From positions 62,001 through 126,000 of the forward strand of contig CALZFC010000244.1 of the NCBI GenBank assembly GCA_945643635.1: 64,000 nucleotides of DNA, given 5' to 3'. Position numbers and translations under genes: made by a program. The notes beneath the pieces are model-generated. The model was not told the origin of the DNA, searched no databases, and was given only the letters and a program-made list of their open reading frames with translations. Every line of letters begins with the position of its first letter. Within the stretch, counting starts at the first letter, position 1. Shown in pieces: positions 31,176-42,716 of this stretch. The DNA is from Allodiplogaster sudhausi (taxonomy: Eukaryota; Nematoda; Chromadorea; Rhabditida; Diplogasteridae).

Positions 31176-31340
31176 AATATTTTGTTCAGATGTAGCATTT
31201 TGCATGTGCATCTATAACAAATTTGAGCTGCCTTCGTCACTGATCAGCTTTTTATCATATCAACATTTTGAGGTCGTATCTTATTACTTTCAATTATCTA
31301 GATTTGTACTGAAATTATACTTTCAAGTAAGTGCTCGTGT

Positions 31341-31412
31341 GGGGGTATAGCTCAGGGGTAGAGCGCTCGCTTTGCATGCGAGAAGTCTGGGGTTCGAATC
31401 CCCATACCTCCA
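31341..31412 (+). tRNA. tRNA-Ala(UGC)
   Basis: Intact; first type D spacer. Confidence 0.95.
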
Positions 31413-31577
31413 AATATTTTGTTCAGATGTAGCATTTTGCATGTGCATCTATAACAAATTTGAGCTGCCTTCGTCACTGATCAGCTTTTTATCATATCAA
31501 CAGTTTGAGGTCGTATCTTATTACTTTCAATTATCTAGATTTGTACTAAAATTATACTTTCAAGTAAGTGCTCGTGT

Positions 31578-31649
31578 GGGGGTATAGCTCAGGGGTAGAG
31601 CGCTCGCTTTGCATGCGAGAAGTCTGGGGTTCGAATCCCCATACCTCCA
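31578..31649 (+). tRNA. tRNA-Ala(UGC)
   Basis: Intact; type C spacer. Confidence 0.95.
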
Positions 31650-31814
31650 AATATTTTGTTCAGATGTAGCATTTTGCATGTGCATCTATAACAAATTTGA
31701 GCTGCCTTCGTCACTGATCAGCTTTTTATCATATCAACATTTTGAGGTCGTATCTTATTACTTTCAATTATCTAGATTTGTACTGAAATTATACTTTCAA
31801 GTAAGTGCTCGTGT

Positions 31815-31886
31815 GGGGGTATAGCTCAGGGGTAGAGCGCTCGCTTTGCATGCGAGAAGTCTGGGGTTCGAATCCCCATACCTCCA
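31815..31886 (+). tRNA. tRNA-Ala(UGC)
   Basis: Intact; type C spacer. Confidence 0.95.
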
Positions 31887-32051
31887 AATATTTTGTTCAG
31901 ATGTAGCATTTTGCATGTGCATCTATAACAAATTTGAGCTGCCTTCGTCACTGATCAGCTTTTTATCATATCAACATTTTGAGGTCGTATCTTATTACTT
32001 TCAATTATCTAGATTTGTACTGAAATTATACTTTCAAGTAAGTGCTCGTGT

Positions 32052-32123
32052 GGGGGTATAGCTCAGGGGTAGAGCGCTCGCTTTGCATGCGAGAAGTCTG
32101 GGGTTCGAATCCCCATACCTCCA
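32052..32123 (+). tRNA. tRNA-Ala(UGC)
   Basis: Intact; type C spacer. Confidence 0.95.
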
Positions 32124-32288
32124 AATATTTTGTTCAGATGTAGCATTTTGCATGTGCATCTATAACAAATTTGAGCTGCCTTCGTCACTGATCAGCTTTT
32201 TATCATATCAACATTTTGAGGTCGTATCTTATTACTTTCAATTATCTAGATTTGTACTGAAATTATACTTTCAAGTAAGTGCTCGTGT

Positions 32289-32360
32289 GGGGGTATAGCT
32301 CAGGGGTAGAGCGCTCGCTTTGCATGCGAGAAGTCTGGGGTTCGAATCCCCATACCTCCA
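32289..32360 (+). tRNA. tRNA-Ala(UGC)
   Basis: Intact; type C spacer. Confidence 0.95.
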
Positions 32361-32525
32361 AATATTTTGTTCAGATGTAGCATTTTGCATGTGCATCTAT
32401 AACAAATTTGAGCTGCCTTCGTCACTGATCAGCTTTTTATCATATCAACATTTTGAGGTCGTATCTTATTACTTTCAATTATCTAGATTTGTACTGAAAT
32501 TATACTTTCAAGTAAGTGCTCGTGT

Positions 32526-32597
32526 GGGGGTATAGCTCAGGGGTAGAGCGCTCGCTTTGCATGCGAGAAGTCTGGGGTTCGAATCCCCATACCTCCA
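32526..32597 (+). tRNA. tRNA-Ala(UGC)
   Basis: Intact; type C spacer. Confidence 0.95.
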
Positions 32598-32762
32598 AAT
32601 ATTTTGTTCAGATGTAGCATTTTGCATGTGCATCTATAACAAATTTGAGCTGCCTTCGTCACTGATCAGCTTTTTATCATATCAACATTTTGAGGTCGTA
32701 TCTTATTACTTTCAATTATCTAGATTTGTACTGAAATTATACTTTCAAGTAAGTGCTCGTGT

Positions 32763-32834
32763 GGGGGTATAGCTCAGGGGTAGAGCGCTCGCTTTGCATG
32801 CGAGAAGTCTGGGGTTCGAATCCCCATACCTCCA
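32763..32834 (+). tRNA. tRNA-Ala(UGC)
   Basis: Intact; type C spacer. Confidence 0.95.
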
Positions 32835-32999
32835 AATATTTTGTTCAGATGTAGCATTTTGCATGTGCATCTATAACAAATTTGAGCTGCCTTCGTCACT
32901 GATCAGCTTTTTATCATATCAACATTTTGAGGTCGTATCTTATTACTTTCAATTATCTAGATTTGTACTGAAATTATACTTTCAAGTAAGTGCTCGTGT

Positions 33000-33071
33000 G
33001 GGGGTATAGCTCAGGGGTAGAGCGCTCGCTTTGCATGCGAGAAGTCTGGGGTTCGAATCCCCATACCTCCA
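33000..33071 (+). tRNA. tRNA-Ala(UGC)
   Basis: Intact; type Dg (recombinant) spacer. Confidence 0.95.
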
Positions 33072-33236
33072 AATATTTTGTTCAGATGTAGCATTTTGCA
33101 TGTGCATCTATAACAAATTTGAGCTGCCTTCGTCACTGATCAGCTTTTTATCATATCAACAGTTTGAGGTCGTATCTTATTACTTTCAATTATCTAGATT
33201 TGTACTGAAATTATACTTTCAAGTAAGTGCTCGTGT

Positions 33237-33308
33237 GGGGGTATAGCTCAGGGGTAGAGCGCTCGCTTTGCATGCGAGAAGTCTGGGGTTCGAATCCCCA
33301 TACCTCCA
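33237..33308 (+). tRNA. tRNA-Ala(UGC)
   Basis: Intact; type D spacer. Confidence 0.95.
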
Positions 33309-33473
33309 AATATTTTGTTCAGATGTAGCATTTTGCATGTGCATCTATAACAAATTTGAGCTGCCTTCGTCACTGATCAGCTTTTTATCATATCAACAGT
33401 TTGAGGTCGTATCTTATTACTTTCAATTATCTAGATTTGTACTAAAATTATACTTTCAAGTAAGTGCTCGTGT

Positions 33474-33545
33474 GGGGGTATAGCTCAGGGGTAGAGCGCT
33501 CGCTTTGCATGCGAGAAGTCTGGGGTTCGAATCCCCATACCTCCA
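33474..33545 (+). tRNA. tRNA-Ala(UGC)
   Basis: Intact; type C spacer. Confidence 0.95.
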
Positions 33546-33710
33546 AATATTTTGTTCAGATGTAGCATTTTGCATGTGCATCTATAACAAATTTGAGCTG
33601 CCTTCGTCACTGATCAGCTTTTTATCATATCAACATTTTGAGGTCGTATCTTATTACTTTCAATTATCTAGATTTGTACTGAAATTATACTTTCAAGTAA
33701 GTGCTCGTGT

Positions 33711-33782
33711 GGGGGTATAGCTCAGGGGTAGAGCGCTCGCTTTGCATGCGAGAAGTCTGGGGTTCGAATCCCCATACCTCCA
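33711..33782 (+). tRNA. tRNA-Ala(UGC)
   Basis: Intact; type C spacer. Confidence 0.95.
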
Positions 33783-33947
33783 AATATTTTGTTCAGATGT
33801 AGCATTTTGCATGTGCATCTATAACAAATTTGAGCTGCCTTCGTCACTGATCAGCTTTTTATCATATCAACATTTTGAGGTCGTATCTTATTACTTTCAA
33901 TTATCTAGATTTGTACTGAAATTATACTTTCAAGTAAGTGCTCGTGT

Positions 33948-34019
33948 GGGGGTATAGCTCAGGGGTAGAGCGCTCGCTTTGCATGCGAGAAGTCTGGGGT
34001 TCGAATCCCCATACCTCCA
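33948..34019 (+). tRNA. tRNA-Ala(UGC)
   Basis: Intact; type C spacer. Confidence 0.95.
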
Positions 34020-34184
34020 AATATTTTGTTCAGATGTAGCATTTTGCATGTGCATCTATAACAAATTTGAGCTGCCTTCGTCACTGATCAGCTTTTTATC
34101 ATATCAACATTTTGAGGTCGTATCTTATTACTTTCAATTATCTAGATTTGTACTGAAATTATACTTTCAAGTAAGTGCTCGTGT

Positions 34185-34256
34185 GGGGGTATAGCTCAGG
34201 GGTAGAGCGCTCGCTTTGCATGCGAGAAGTCTGGGGTTCGAATCCCCATACCTCCA
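34185..34256 (+). tRNA. tRNA-Ala(UGC)
   Basis: Intact; type C spacer. Confidence 0.95.
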
Positions 34257-34421
34257 AATATTTTGTTCAGATGTAGCATTTTGCATGTGCATCTATAACA
34301 AATTTGAGCTGCCTTCGTCACTGATCAGCTTTTTATCATATCAACATTTTGAGGTCGTATCTTATTACTTTCAATTATCTAGATTTGTACTGAAATTATA
34401 CTTTCAAGTAAGTGCTCGTGT

Positions 34422-34493
34422 GGGGGTATAGCTCAGGGGTAGAGCGCTCGCTTTGCATGCGAGAAGTCTGGGGTTCGAATCCCCATACCTCCA
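34422..34493 (+). tRNA. tRNA-Ala(UGC)
   Basis: Intact; type C spacer. Confidence 0.95.
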
Positions 34494-34658
34494 AATATTT
34501 TGTTCAGATGTAGCATTTTGCATGTGCATCTATAACAAATTTGAGCTGCCTTCGTCACTGATCAGCTTTTTATCATATCAACATTTTGAGGTCGTATCTT
34601 ATTACTTTCAATTATCTAGATTTGTACTGAAATTATACTTTCAAGTAAGTGCTCGTGT

Positions 34659-34730
34659 GGGGGTATAGCTCAGGGGTAGAGCGCTCGCTTTGCATGCGAG
34701 AAGTCTGGGGTTCGAATCCCCATACCTCCA
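34659..34730 (+). tRNA. tRNA-Ala(UGC)
   Basis: Intact; type C spacer. Confidence 0.95.
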
Positions 34731-34895
34731 AATATTTTGTTCAGATGTAGCATTTTGCATGTGCATCTATAACAAATTTGAGCTGCCTTCGTCACTGATC
34801 AGCTTTTTATCATATCAACATTTTGAGGTCGTATCTTATTACTTTCAATTATCTAGATTTGTACTGAAATTATACTTTCAAGTAAGTGCTCGTGT

Positions 34896-34967
34896 GGGGG
34901 TATAGCTCAGGGGTAGAGCGCTCGCTTTGCATGCGAGAAGTCTGGGGTTCGAATCCCCATACCTCCA
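34896..34967 (+). tRNA. tRNA-Ala(UGC)
   Basis: Intact; type D spacer. Confidence 0.95.
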
Positions 34968-35132
34968 AATATTTTGTTCAGATGTAGCATTTTGCATGTG
35001 CATCTATAACAAATTTGAGCTGCCTTCGTCACTGATCAGCTTTTTATCATATCAACAGTTTGAGGTCGTATCTTATTACTTTCAATTATCTAGATTTGTA
35101 CTAAAATTATACTTTCAAGTAAGTGCTCGTGT

Positions 35133-35204
35133 GGGGGTATAGCTCAGGGGTAGAGCGCTCGCTTTGCATGCGAGAAGTCTGGGGTTCGAATCCCCATACC
35201 TCCA
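35133..35204 (+). tRNA. tRNA-Ala(UGC)
   Basis: Intact; type D spacer. Confidence 0.95.
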
Positions 35205-35369
35205 AATATTTTGTTCAGATGTAGCATTTTGCATGTGCATCTATAACAAATTTGAGCTGCCTTCGTCACTGATCAGCTTTTTATCATATCAACAGTTTGA
35301 GGTCGTATCTTATTACTTTCAATTATCTAGATTTGTACTAAAATTATACTTTCAAGTAAGTGCTCGTGT

Positions 35370-35441
35370 GGGGGTATAGCTCAGGGGTAGAGCGCTCGCT
35401 TTGCATGCGAGAAGTCTGGGGTTCGAATCCCCATACCTCCA
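35370..35441 (+). tRNA. tRNA-Ala(UGC)
   Basis: Intact; type C spacer. Confidence 0.95.
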
Positions 35442-35606
35442 AATATTTTGTTCAGATGTAGCATTTTGCATGTGCATCTATAACAAATTTGAGCTGCCTT
35501 CGTCACTGATCAGCTTTTTATCATATCAACATTTTGAGGTCGTATCTTATTACTTTCAATTATCTAGATTTGTACTGAAATTATACTTTCAAGTAAGTGC
35601 TCGTGT

Positions 35607-35678
35607 GGGGGTATAGCTCAGGGGTAGAGCGCTCGCTTTGCATGCGAGAAGTCTGGGGTTCGAATCCCCATACCTCCA
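35607..35678 (+). tRNA. tRNA-Ala(UGC)
   Basis: Intact; type D spacer. Confidence 0.95.
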
Positions 35679-35843
35679 AATATTTTGTTCAGATGTAGCA
35701 TTTTGCATGTGCATCTATAACAAATTTGAGCTGCCTTCGTCACTGATCAGCTTTTTATCATATCAACAGTTTGAGGTCGTATCTTATTACTTTCAATTAT
35801 CTAGATTTGTACTAAAATTATACTTTCAAGTAAGTGCTCGTGT

Positions 35844-35915
35844 GGGGGTATAGCTCAGGGGTAGAGCGCTCGCTTTGCATGCGAGAAGTCTGGGGTTCGA
35901 ATCCCCATACCTCCA
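35844..35915 (+). tRNA. tRNA-Ala(UGC)
   Basis: Intact; type C spacer. Confidence 0.95.
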
Positions 35916-36080
35916 AATATTTTGTTCAGATGTAGCATTTTGCATGTGCATCTATAACAAATTTGAGCTGCCTTCGTCACTGATCAGCTTTTTATCATAT
36001 CAACATTTTGAGGTCGTATCTTATTACTTTCAATTATCTAGATTTGTACTGAAATTATACTTTCAAGTAAGTGCTCGTGT

Positions 36081-36152
36081 GGGGGTATAGCTCAGGGGTA
36101 GAGCGCTCGCTTTGCATGCGAGAAGTCTGGGGTTCGAATCCCCATACCTCCA
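36081..36152 (+). tRNA. tRNA-Ala(UGC)
   Basis: Intact; type D spacer. Confidence 0.95.
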
Positions 36153-36317
36153 AATATTTTGTTCAGATGTAGCATTTTGCATGTGCATCTATAACAAATT
36201 TGAGCTGCCTTCGTCACTGATCAGCTTTTTATCATATCAACAGTTTGAGGTCGTATCTTATTACTTTCAATTATCTAGATTTGTACTAAAATTATACTTT
36301 CAAGTAAGTGCTCGTGT

Positions 36318-36389
36318 GGGGGTATAGCTCAGGGGTAGAGCGCTCGCTTTGCATGCGAGAAGTCTGGGGTTCGAATCCCCATACCTCCA
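36318..36389 (+). tRNA. tRNA-Ala(UGC)
   Basis: Intact; type C spacer. Confidence 0.95.
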
Positions 36390-36554
36390 AATATTTTGTT
36401 CAGATGTAGCATTTTGCATGTGCATCTATAACAAATTTGAGCTGCCTTCGTCACTGATCAGCTTTTTATCATATCAACATTTTGAGGTCGTATCTTATTA
36501 CTTTCAATTATCTAGATTTGTACTGAAATTATACTTTCAAGTAAGTGCTCGTGT

Positions 36555-36626
36555 GGGGGTATAGCTCAGGGGTAGAGCGCTCGCTTTGCATGCGAGAAGT
36601 CTGGGGTTCGAATCCCCATACCTCCA
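36555..36626 (+). tRNA. tRNA-Ala(UGC)
   Basis: Intact; type Dg spacer. Confidence 0.95.
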
Positions 36627-36791
36627 AATATTTTGTTCAGATGTAGCATTTTGCATGTGCATCTATAACAAATTTGAGCTGCCTTCGTCACTGATCAGCT
36701 TTTTATCATATCAACAGTTTGAGGTCGTATCTTATTACTTTCAATTATCTAGATTTGTACTGAAATTATACTTTCAAGTAAGTGCTCGTGT

Positions 36792-36863
36792 GGGGGTATA
36801 GCTCAGGGGTAGAGCGCTCGCTTTGCATGCGAGAAGTCTGGGGTTCGAATCCCCATACCTCCA
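36792..36863 (+). tRNA. tRNA-Ala(UGC)
   Basis: Intact; type D spacer. Confidence 0.95.
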
Positions 36864-37028
36864 AATATTTTGTTCAGATGTAGCATTTTGCATGTGCATC
36901 TATAACAAATTTGAGCTGCCTTCGTCACTGATCAGCTTTTTATCATATCAACAGTTTGAGGTCGTATCTTATTACTTTCAATTATCTAGATTTGTACTAA
37001 AATTATACTTTCAAGTAAGTGCTCGTGT

Positions 37029-37100
37029 GGGGGTATAGCTCAGGGGTAGAGCGCTCGCTTTGCATGCGAGAAGTCTGGGGTTCGAATCCCCATACCTCCA
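37029..37100 (+). tRNA. tRNA-Ala(UGC)
   Basis: Intact; type Ca (recombinant) spacer. Confidence 0.95.
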
Positions 37101-37265
37101 AATATTTTGTTCAGATGTAGCATTTTGCATGTGCATCTATAACAAATTTGAGCTGCCTTCGTCACTGATCAGCTTTTTATCATATCAACATTTTGAGGTC
37201 GTATCTTATTACTTTCAATTATCTAGATTTGTACTAAAATTATACTTTCAAGTAAGTGCTCGTGT

Positions 37266-37337
37266 GGGGGTATAGCTCAGGGGTAGAGCGCTCGCTTTGC
37301 ATGCGAGAAGTCTGGGGTTCGAATCCCCATACCTCCA
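37266..37337 (+). tRNA. tRNA-Ala(UGC)
   Basis: Intact; type C spacer. Confidence 0.95.
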
Positions 37338-37502
37338 AATATTTTGTTCAGATGTAGCATTTTGCATGTGCATCTATAACAAATTTGAGCTGCCTTCGTC
37401 ACTGATCAGCTTTTTATCATATCAACATTTTGAGGTCGTATCTTATTACTTTCAATTATCTAGATTTGTACTGAAATTATACTTTCAAGTAAGTGCTCGT
37501 GT

Positions 37503-37574
37503 GGGGGTATAGCTCAGGGGTAGAGCGCTCGCTTTGCATGCGAGAAGTCTGGGGTTCGAATCCCCATACCTCCA
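37503..37574 (+). tRNA. tRNA-Ala(UGC)
   Basis: Intact; type Dg spacer. Confidence 0.95.
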
Positions 37575-37739
37575 AATATTTTGTTCAGATGTAGCATTTT
37601 GCATGTGCATCTATAACAAATTTGAGCTGCCTTCGTCACTGATCAGCTTTTTATCATATCAACAGTTTGAGGTCGTATCTTATTACTTTCAATTATCTAG
37701 ATTTGTACTGAAATTATACTTTCAAGTAAGTGCTCGTGT

Positions 37740-37811
37740 GGGGGTATAGCTCAGGGGTAGAGCGCTCGCTTTGCATGCGAGAAGTCTGGGGTTCGAATCC
37801 CCATACCTCCA
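37740..37811 (+). tRNA. tRNA-Ala(UGC)
   Basis: Intact; type C spacer. Confidence 0.95.
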
Positions 37812-37976
37812 AATATTTTGTTCAGATGTAGCATTTTGCATGTGCATCTATAACAAATTTGAGCTGCCTTCGTCACTGATCAGCTTTTTATCATATCAAC
37901 ATTTTGAGGTCGTATCTTATTACTTTCAATTATCTAGATTTGTACTGAAATTATACTTTCAAGTAAGTGCTCGTGT

Positions 37977-38048
37977 GGGGGTATAGCTCAGGGGTAGAGC
38001 GCTCGCTTTGCATGCGAGAAGTCTGGGGTTCGAATCCCCATACCTCCA
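37977..38048 (+). tRNA. tRNA-Ala(UGC)
   Basis: Intact; type C spacer. Confidence 0.95.
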
Positions 38049-38213
38049 AATATTTTGTTCAGATGTAGCATTTTGCATGTGCATCTATAACAAATTTGAG
38101 CTGCCTTCGTCACTGATCAGCTTTTTATCATATCAACATTTTGAGGTCGTATCTTATTACTTTCAATTATCTAGATTTGTACTGAAATTATACTTTCAAG
38201 TAAGTGCTCGTGT

Positions 38214-38285
38214 GGGGGTATAGCTCAGGGGTAGAGCGCTCGCTTTGCATGCGAGAAGTCTGGGGTTCGAATCCCCATACCTCCA
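38214..38285 (+). tRNA. tRNA-Ala(UGC)
   Basis: Intact; type Dg spacer. Confidence 0.95.
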
Positions 38286-38450
38286 AATATTTTGTTCAGA
38301 TGTAGCATTTTGCATGTGCATCTATAACAAATTTGAGCTGCCTTCGTCACTGATCAGCTTTTTATCATATCAACAGTTTGAGGTCGTATCTTATTACTTT
38401 CAATTATCTAGATTTGTACTGAAATTATACTTTCAAGTAAGTGCTCGTGT

Positions 38451-38522
38451 GGGGGTATAGCTCAGGGGTAGAGCGCTCGCTTTGCATGCGAGAAGTCTGG
38501 GGTTCGAATCCCCATACCTCCA
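38451..38522 (+). tRNA. tRNA-Ala(UGC)
   Basis: Intact; type C spacer. Confidence 0.95.
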
Positions 38523-38687
38523 AATATTTTGTTCAGATGTAGCATTTTGCATGTGCATCTATAACAAATTTGAGCTGCCTTCGTCACTGATCAGCTTTTT
38601 ATCATATCAACATTTTGAGGTCGTATCTTATTACTTTCAATTATCTAGATTTGTACTGAAATTATACTTTCAAGTAAGTGCTCGTGT

Positions 38688-38759
38688 GGGGGTATAGCTC
38701 AGGGGTAGAGCGCTCGCTTTGCATGCGAGAAGTCTGGGGTTCGAATCCCCATACCTCCA
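38688..38759 (+). tRNA. tRNA-Ala(UGC)
   Basis: Intact; type D spacer. Confidence 0.95.
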
Positions 38760-38924
38760 AATATTTTGTTCAGATGTAGCATTTTGCATGTGCATCTATA
38801 ACAAATTTGAGCTGCCTTCGTCACTGATCAGCTTTTTATCATATCAACAGTTTGAGGTCGTATCTTATTACTTTCAATTATCTAGATTTGTACTAAAATT
38901 ATACTTTCAAGTAAGTGCTCGTGT

Positions 38925-38996
38925 GGGGGTATAGCTCAGGGGTAGAGCGCTCGCTTTGCATGCGAGAAGTCTGGGGTTCGAATCCCCATACCTCCA
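38925..38996 (+). tRNA. tRNA-Ala(UGC)
   Basis: Intact; type D spacer. Confidence 0.95.
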
Positions 38997-39161
38997 AATA
39001 TTTTGTTCAGATGTAGCATTTTGCATGTGCATCTATAACAAATTTGAGCTGCCTTCGTCACTGATCAGCTTTTTATCATATCAACAGTTTGAGGTCGTAT
39101 CTTATTACTTTCAATTATCTAGATTTGTACTAAAATTATACTTTCAAGTAAGTGCTCGTGT

Positions 39162-39233
39162 GGGGGTATAGCTCAGGGGTAGAGCGCTCGCTTTGCATGC
39201 GAGAAGTCTGGGGTTCGAATCCCCATACCTCCA
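39162..39233 (+). tRNA. tRNA-Ala(UGC)
   Basis: Intact; type C spacer. Confidence 0.95.
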
Positions 39234-39398
39234 AATATTTTGTTCAGATGTAGCATTTTGCATGTGCATCTATAACAAATTTGAGCTGCCTTCGTCACTG
39301 ATCAGCTTTTTATCATATCAACATTTTGAGGTCGTATCTTATTACTTTCAATTATCTAGATTTGTACTGAAATTATACTTTCAAGTAAGTGCTCGTGT

Positions 39399-39470
39399 GG
39401 GGGTATAGCTCAGGGGTAGAGCGCTCGCTTTGCATGCGAGAAGTCTGGGGTTCGAATCCCCATACCTCCA
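39399..39470 (+). tRNA. tRNA-Ala(UGC)
   Basis: Intact; type D spacer. Confidence 0.95.
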
Positions 39471-39635
39471 AATATTTTGTTCAGATGTAGCATTTTGCAT
39501 GTGCATCTATAACAAATTTGAGCTGCCTTCGTCACTGATCAGCTTTTTATCATATCAACAGTTTGAGGTCGTATCTTATTACTTTCAATTATCTAGATTT
39601 GTACTAAAATTATACTTTCAAGTAAGTGCTCGTGT

Positions 39636-39707
39636 GGGGGTATAGCTCAGGGGTAGAGCGCTCGCTTTGCATGCGAGAAGTCTGGGGTTCGAATCCCCAT
39701 ACCTCCA
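39636..39707 (+). tRNA. tRNA-Ala(UGC)
   Basis: Intact; type D spacer. Confidence 0.95.
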
Positions 39708-39872
39708 AATATTTTGTTCAGATGTAGCATTTTGCATGTGCATCTATAACAAATTTGAGCTGCCTTCGTCACTGATCAGCTTTTTATCATATCAACAGTT
39801 TGAGGTCGTATCTTATTACTTTCAATTATCTAGATTTGTACTAAAATTATACTTTCAAGTAAGTGCTCGTGT

Positions 39873-39944
39873 GGGGGTATAGCTCAGGGGTAGAGCGCTC
39901 GCTTTGCATGCGAGAAGTCTGGGGTTCGAATCCCCATACCTCCA
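39873..39944 (+). tRNA. tRNA-Ala(UGC)
   Basis: Intact; first type E spacer. Confidence 0.95.
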
Positions 39945-40109
39945 AATATTTTGTTCAGATGTAGCATTTTGCATGTGTATCTATAACAAATTTGAGCTGC
40001 CTTCGTCACTGATCAGCTTTTTATCATATCAACATTTTGAGGTCGTATCTTATTACTTTCAATTATCTAGATTTGTACTGAAATTATACTTTCAAGTAAG
40101 TGCTCGTGT

Positions 40110-40181
40110 GGGGGTATAGCTCAGGGGTAGAGCGCTCGCTTTGCATGCGAGAAGTCTGGGGTTCGAATCCCCATACCTCCA
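40110..40181 (+). tRNA. tRNA-Ala(UGC)
   Basis: Intact; type D spacer. Confidence 0.95.
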
Positions 40182-40346
40182 AATATTTTGTTCAGATGTA
40201 GCATTTTGCATGTGCATCTATAACAAATTTGAGCTGCCTTCGTCACTGATCAGCTTTTTATCATATCAACAGTTTGAGGTCGTATCTTATTACTTTCAAT
40301 TATCTAGATTTGTACTAAAATTATACTTTCAAGTAAGTGCTCGTGT

Positions 40347-40418
40347 GGGGGTATAGCTCAGGGGTAGAGCGCTCGCTTTGCATGCGAGAAGTCTGGGGTT
40401 CGAATCCCCATACCTCCA
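40347..40418 (+). tRNA. tRNA-Ala(UGC)
   Basis: Intact; type C spacer. Confidence 0.95.
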
Positions 40419-40583
40419 AATATTTTGTTCAGATGTAGCATTTTGCATGTGCATCTATAACAAATTTGAGCTGCCTTCGTCACTGATCAGCTTTTTATCA
40501 TATCAACATTTTGAGGTCGTATCTTATTACTTTCAATTATCTAGATTTGTACTGAAATTATACTTTCAAGTAAGTGCTCGTGT

Positions 40584-40655
40584 GGGGGTATAGCTCAGGG
40601 GTAGAGCGCTCGCTTTGCATGCGAGAAGTCTGGGGTTCGAATCCCCATACCTCCA
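40584..40655 (+). tRNA. tRNA-Ala(UGC)
   Basis: Intact; type D spacer. Confidence 0.95.
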
Positions 40656-40820
40656 AATATTTTGTTCAGATGTAGCATTTTGCATGTGCATCTATAACAA
40701 ATTTGAGCTGCCTTCGTCACTGATCAGCTTTTTATCATATCAACAGTTTGAGGTCGTATCTTATTACTTTCAATTATCTAGATTTGTACTAAAATTATAC
40801 TTTCAAGTAAGTGCTCGTGT

Positions 40821-40892
40821 GGGGGTATAGCTCAGGGGTAGAGCGCTCGCTTTGCATGCGAGAAGTCTGGGGTTCGAATCCCCATACCTCCA
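40821..40892 (+). tRNA. tRNA-Ala(UGC)
   Basis: Intact; type D spacer. Confidence 0.95.
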
Positions 40893-41057
40893 AATATTTT
40901 GTTCAGATGTAGCATTTTGCATGTGCATCTATAACAAATTTGAGCTGCCTTCGTCACTGATCAGCTTTTTATCATATCAACAGTTTGAGGTCGTATCTTA
41001 TTACTTTCAATTATCTAGATTTGTACTAAAATTATACTTTCAAGTAAGTGCTCGTGT

Positions 41058-41129
41058 GGGGGTATAGCTCAGGGGTAGAGCGCTCGCTTTGCATGCGAGA
41101 AGTCTGGGGTTCGAATCCCCATACCTCCA
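41058..41129 (+). tRNA. tRNA-Ala(UGC)
   Basis: Intact; type C spacer. Confidence 0.95.
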
Positions 41130-41294
41130 AATATTTTGTTCAGATGTAGCATTTTGCATGTGCATCTATAACAAATTTGAGCTGCCTTCGTCACTGATCA
41201 GCTTTTTATCATATCAACATTTTGAGGTCGTATCTTATTACTTTCAATTATCTAGATTTGTACTGAAATTATACTTTCAAGTAAGTGCTCGTGT

Positions 41295-41366
41295 GGGGGT
41301 ATAGCTCAGGGGTAGAGCGCTCGCTTTGCATGCGAGAAGTCTGGGGTTCGAATCCCCATACCTCCA
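41295..41366 (+). tRNA. tRNA-Ala(UGC)
   Basis: Intact; type Ca spacer. Confidence 0.95.
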
Positions 41367-41531
41367 AATATTTTGTTCAGATGTAGCATTTTGCATGTGC
41401 ATCTATAACAAATTTGAGCTGCCTTCGTCACTGATCAGCTTTTTATCATATCAACATTTTGAGGTCGTATCTTATTACTTTCAATTATCTAGATTTGTAC
41501 TAAAATTATACTTTCAAGTAAGTGCTCGTGT

Positions 41532-41603
41532 GGGGGTATAGCTCAGGGGTAGAGCGCTCGCTTTGCATGCGAGAAGTCTGGGGTTCGAATCCCCATACCT
41601 CCA
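41532..41603 (+). tRNA. tRNA-Ala(UGC)
   Basis: Intact; type C spacer. Confidence 0.95.
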
Positions 41604-41768
41604 AATATTTTGTTCAGATGTAGCATTTTGCATGTGCATCTATAACAAATTTGAGCTGCCTTCGTCACTGATCAGCTTTTTATCATATCAACATTTTGAG
41701 GTCGTATCTTATTACTTTCAATTATCTAGATTTGTACTGAAATTATACTTTCAAGTAAGTGCTCGTGT

Positions 41769-41840
41769 GGGGGTATAGCTCAGGGGTAGAGCGCTCGCTT
41801 TGCATGCGAGAAGTCTGGGGTTCGAATCCCCATACCTCCA
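41769..41840 (+). tRNA. tRNA-Ala(UGC)
   Basis: Intact; type D spacer. Confidence 0.95.
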
Positions 41841-42005
41841 AATATTTTGTTCAGATGTAGCATTTTGCATGTGCATCTATAACAAATTTGAGCTGCCTTC
41901 GTCACTGATCAGCTTTTTATCATATCAACAGTTTGAGGTCGTATCTTATTACTTTCAATTATCTAGATTTGTACTAAAATTATACTTTCAAGTAAGTGCT
42001 CGTGT

Positions 42006-42077
42006 GGGGGTATAGCTCAGGGGTAGAGCGCTCGCTTTGCATGCGAGAAGTCTGGGGTTCGAATCCCCATACCTCCA
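42006..42077 (+). tRNA. tRNA-Ala(UGC)
   Basis: Intact; type C spacer. Confidence 0.95.
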
Positions 42078-42242
42078 AATATTTTGTTCAGATGTAGCAT
42101 TTTGCATGTGCATCTATAACAAATTTGAGCTGCCTTCGTCACTGATCAGCTTTTTATCATATCAACATTTTGAGGTCGTATCTTATTACTTTCAATTATC
42201 TAGATTTGTACTGAAATTATACTTTCAAGTAAGTGCTCGTGT

Positions 42243-42314
42243 GGGGGTATAGCTCAGGGGTAGAGCGCTCGCTTTGCATGCGAGAAGTCTGGGGTTCGAA
42301 TCCCCATACCTCCA
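42243..42314 (+). tRNA. tRNA-Ala(UGC)
   Basis: Intact; type D spacer. Confidence 0.95.
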
Positions 42315-42479
42315 AATATTTTGTTCAGATGTAGCATTTTGCATGTGCATCTATAACAAATTTGAGCTGCCTTCGTCACTGATCAGCTTTTTATCATATC
42401 AACAGTTTGAGGTCGTATCTTATTACTTTCAATTATCTAGATTTGTACTAAAATTATACTTTCAAGTAAGTGCTCGTGT

Positions 42480-42551
42480 GGGGGTATAGCTCAGGGGTAG
42501 AGCGCTCGCTTTGCATGCGAGAAGTCTGGGGTTCGAATCCCCATACCTCCA
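42480..42551 (+). tRNA. tRNA-Ala(UGC)
   Basis: Intact; type D spacer. Confidence 0.95.
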
Positions 42552-42716
42552 AATATTTTGTTCAGATGTAGCATTTTGCATGTGCATCTATAACAAATTT
42601 GAGCTGCCTTCGTCACTGATCAGCTTTTTATCATATCAACAGTTTGAGGTCGTATCTTATTACTTTCAATTATCTAGATTTGTACTAAAATTATACTTTC
42701 AAGTAAGTGCTCGTGT

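Larger units (their letters stand above)
18780..31340 (+). repeat. Homogeneous type C core, 53 units
   Basis: Fifty-three consecutive 237-bp units, about 12.6 kb, in which I noticed no substitution or indel. This is the most uniform stretch of the window and separates the A/B zone from the D/E zone. Confidence 0.9.
31341..39872 (+). repeat. C/D mosaic sub-block, 36 units
   Basis: 20 C, 11 D, 4 Dg and 1 Ca unit. D is sparse at first (31341, then 33000 and 33237) and becomes frequent from 34896. The Dg and Ca units combine alleles of C and D at +91 and +136. Confidence 0.92.
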
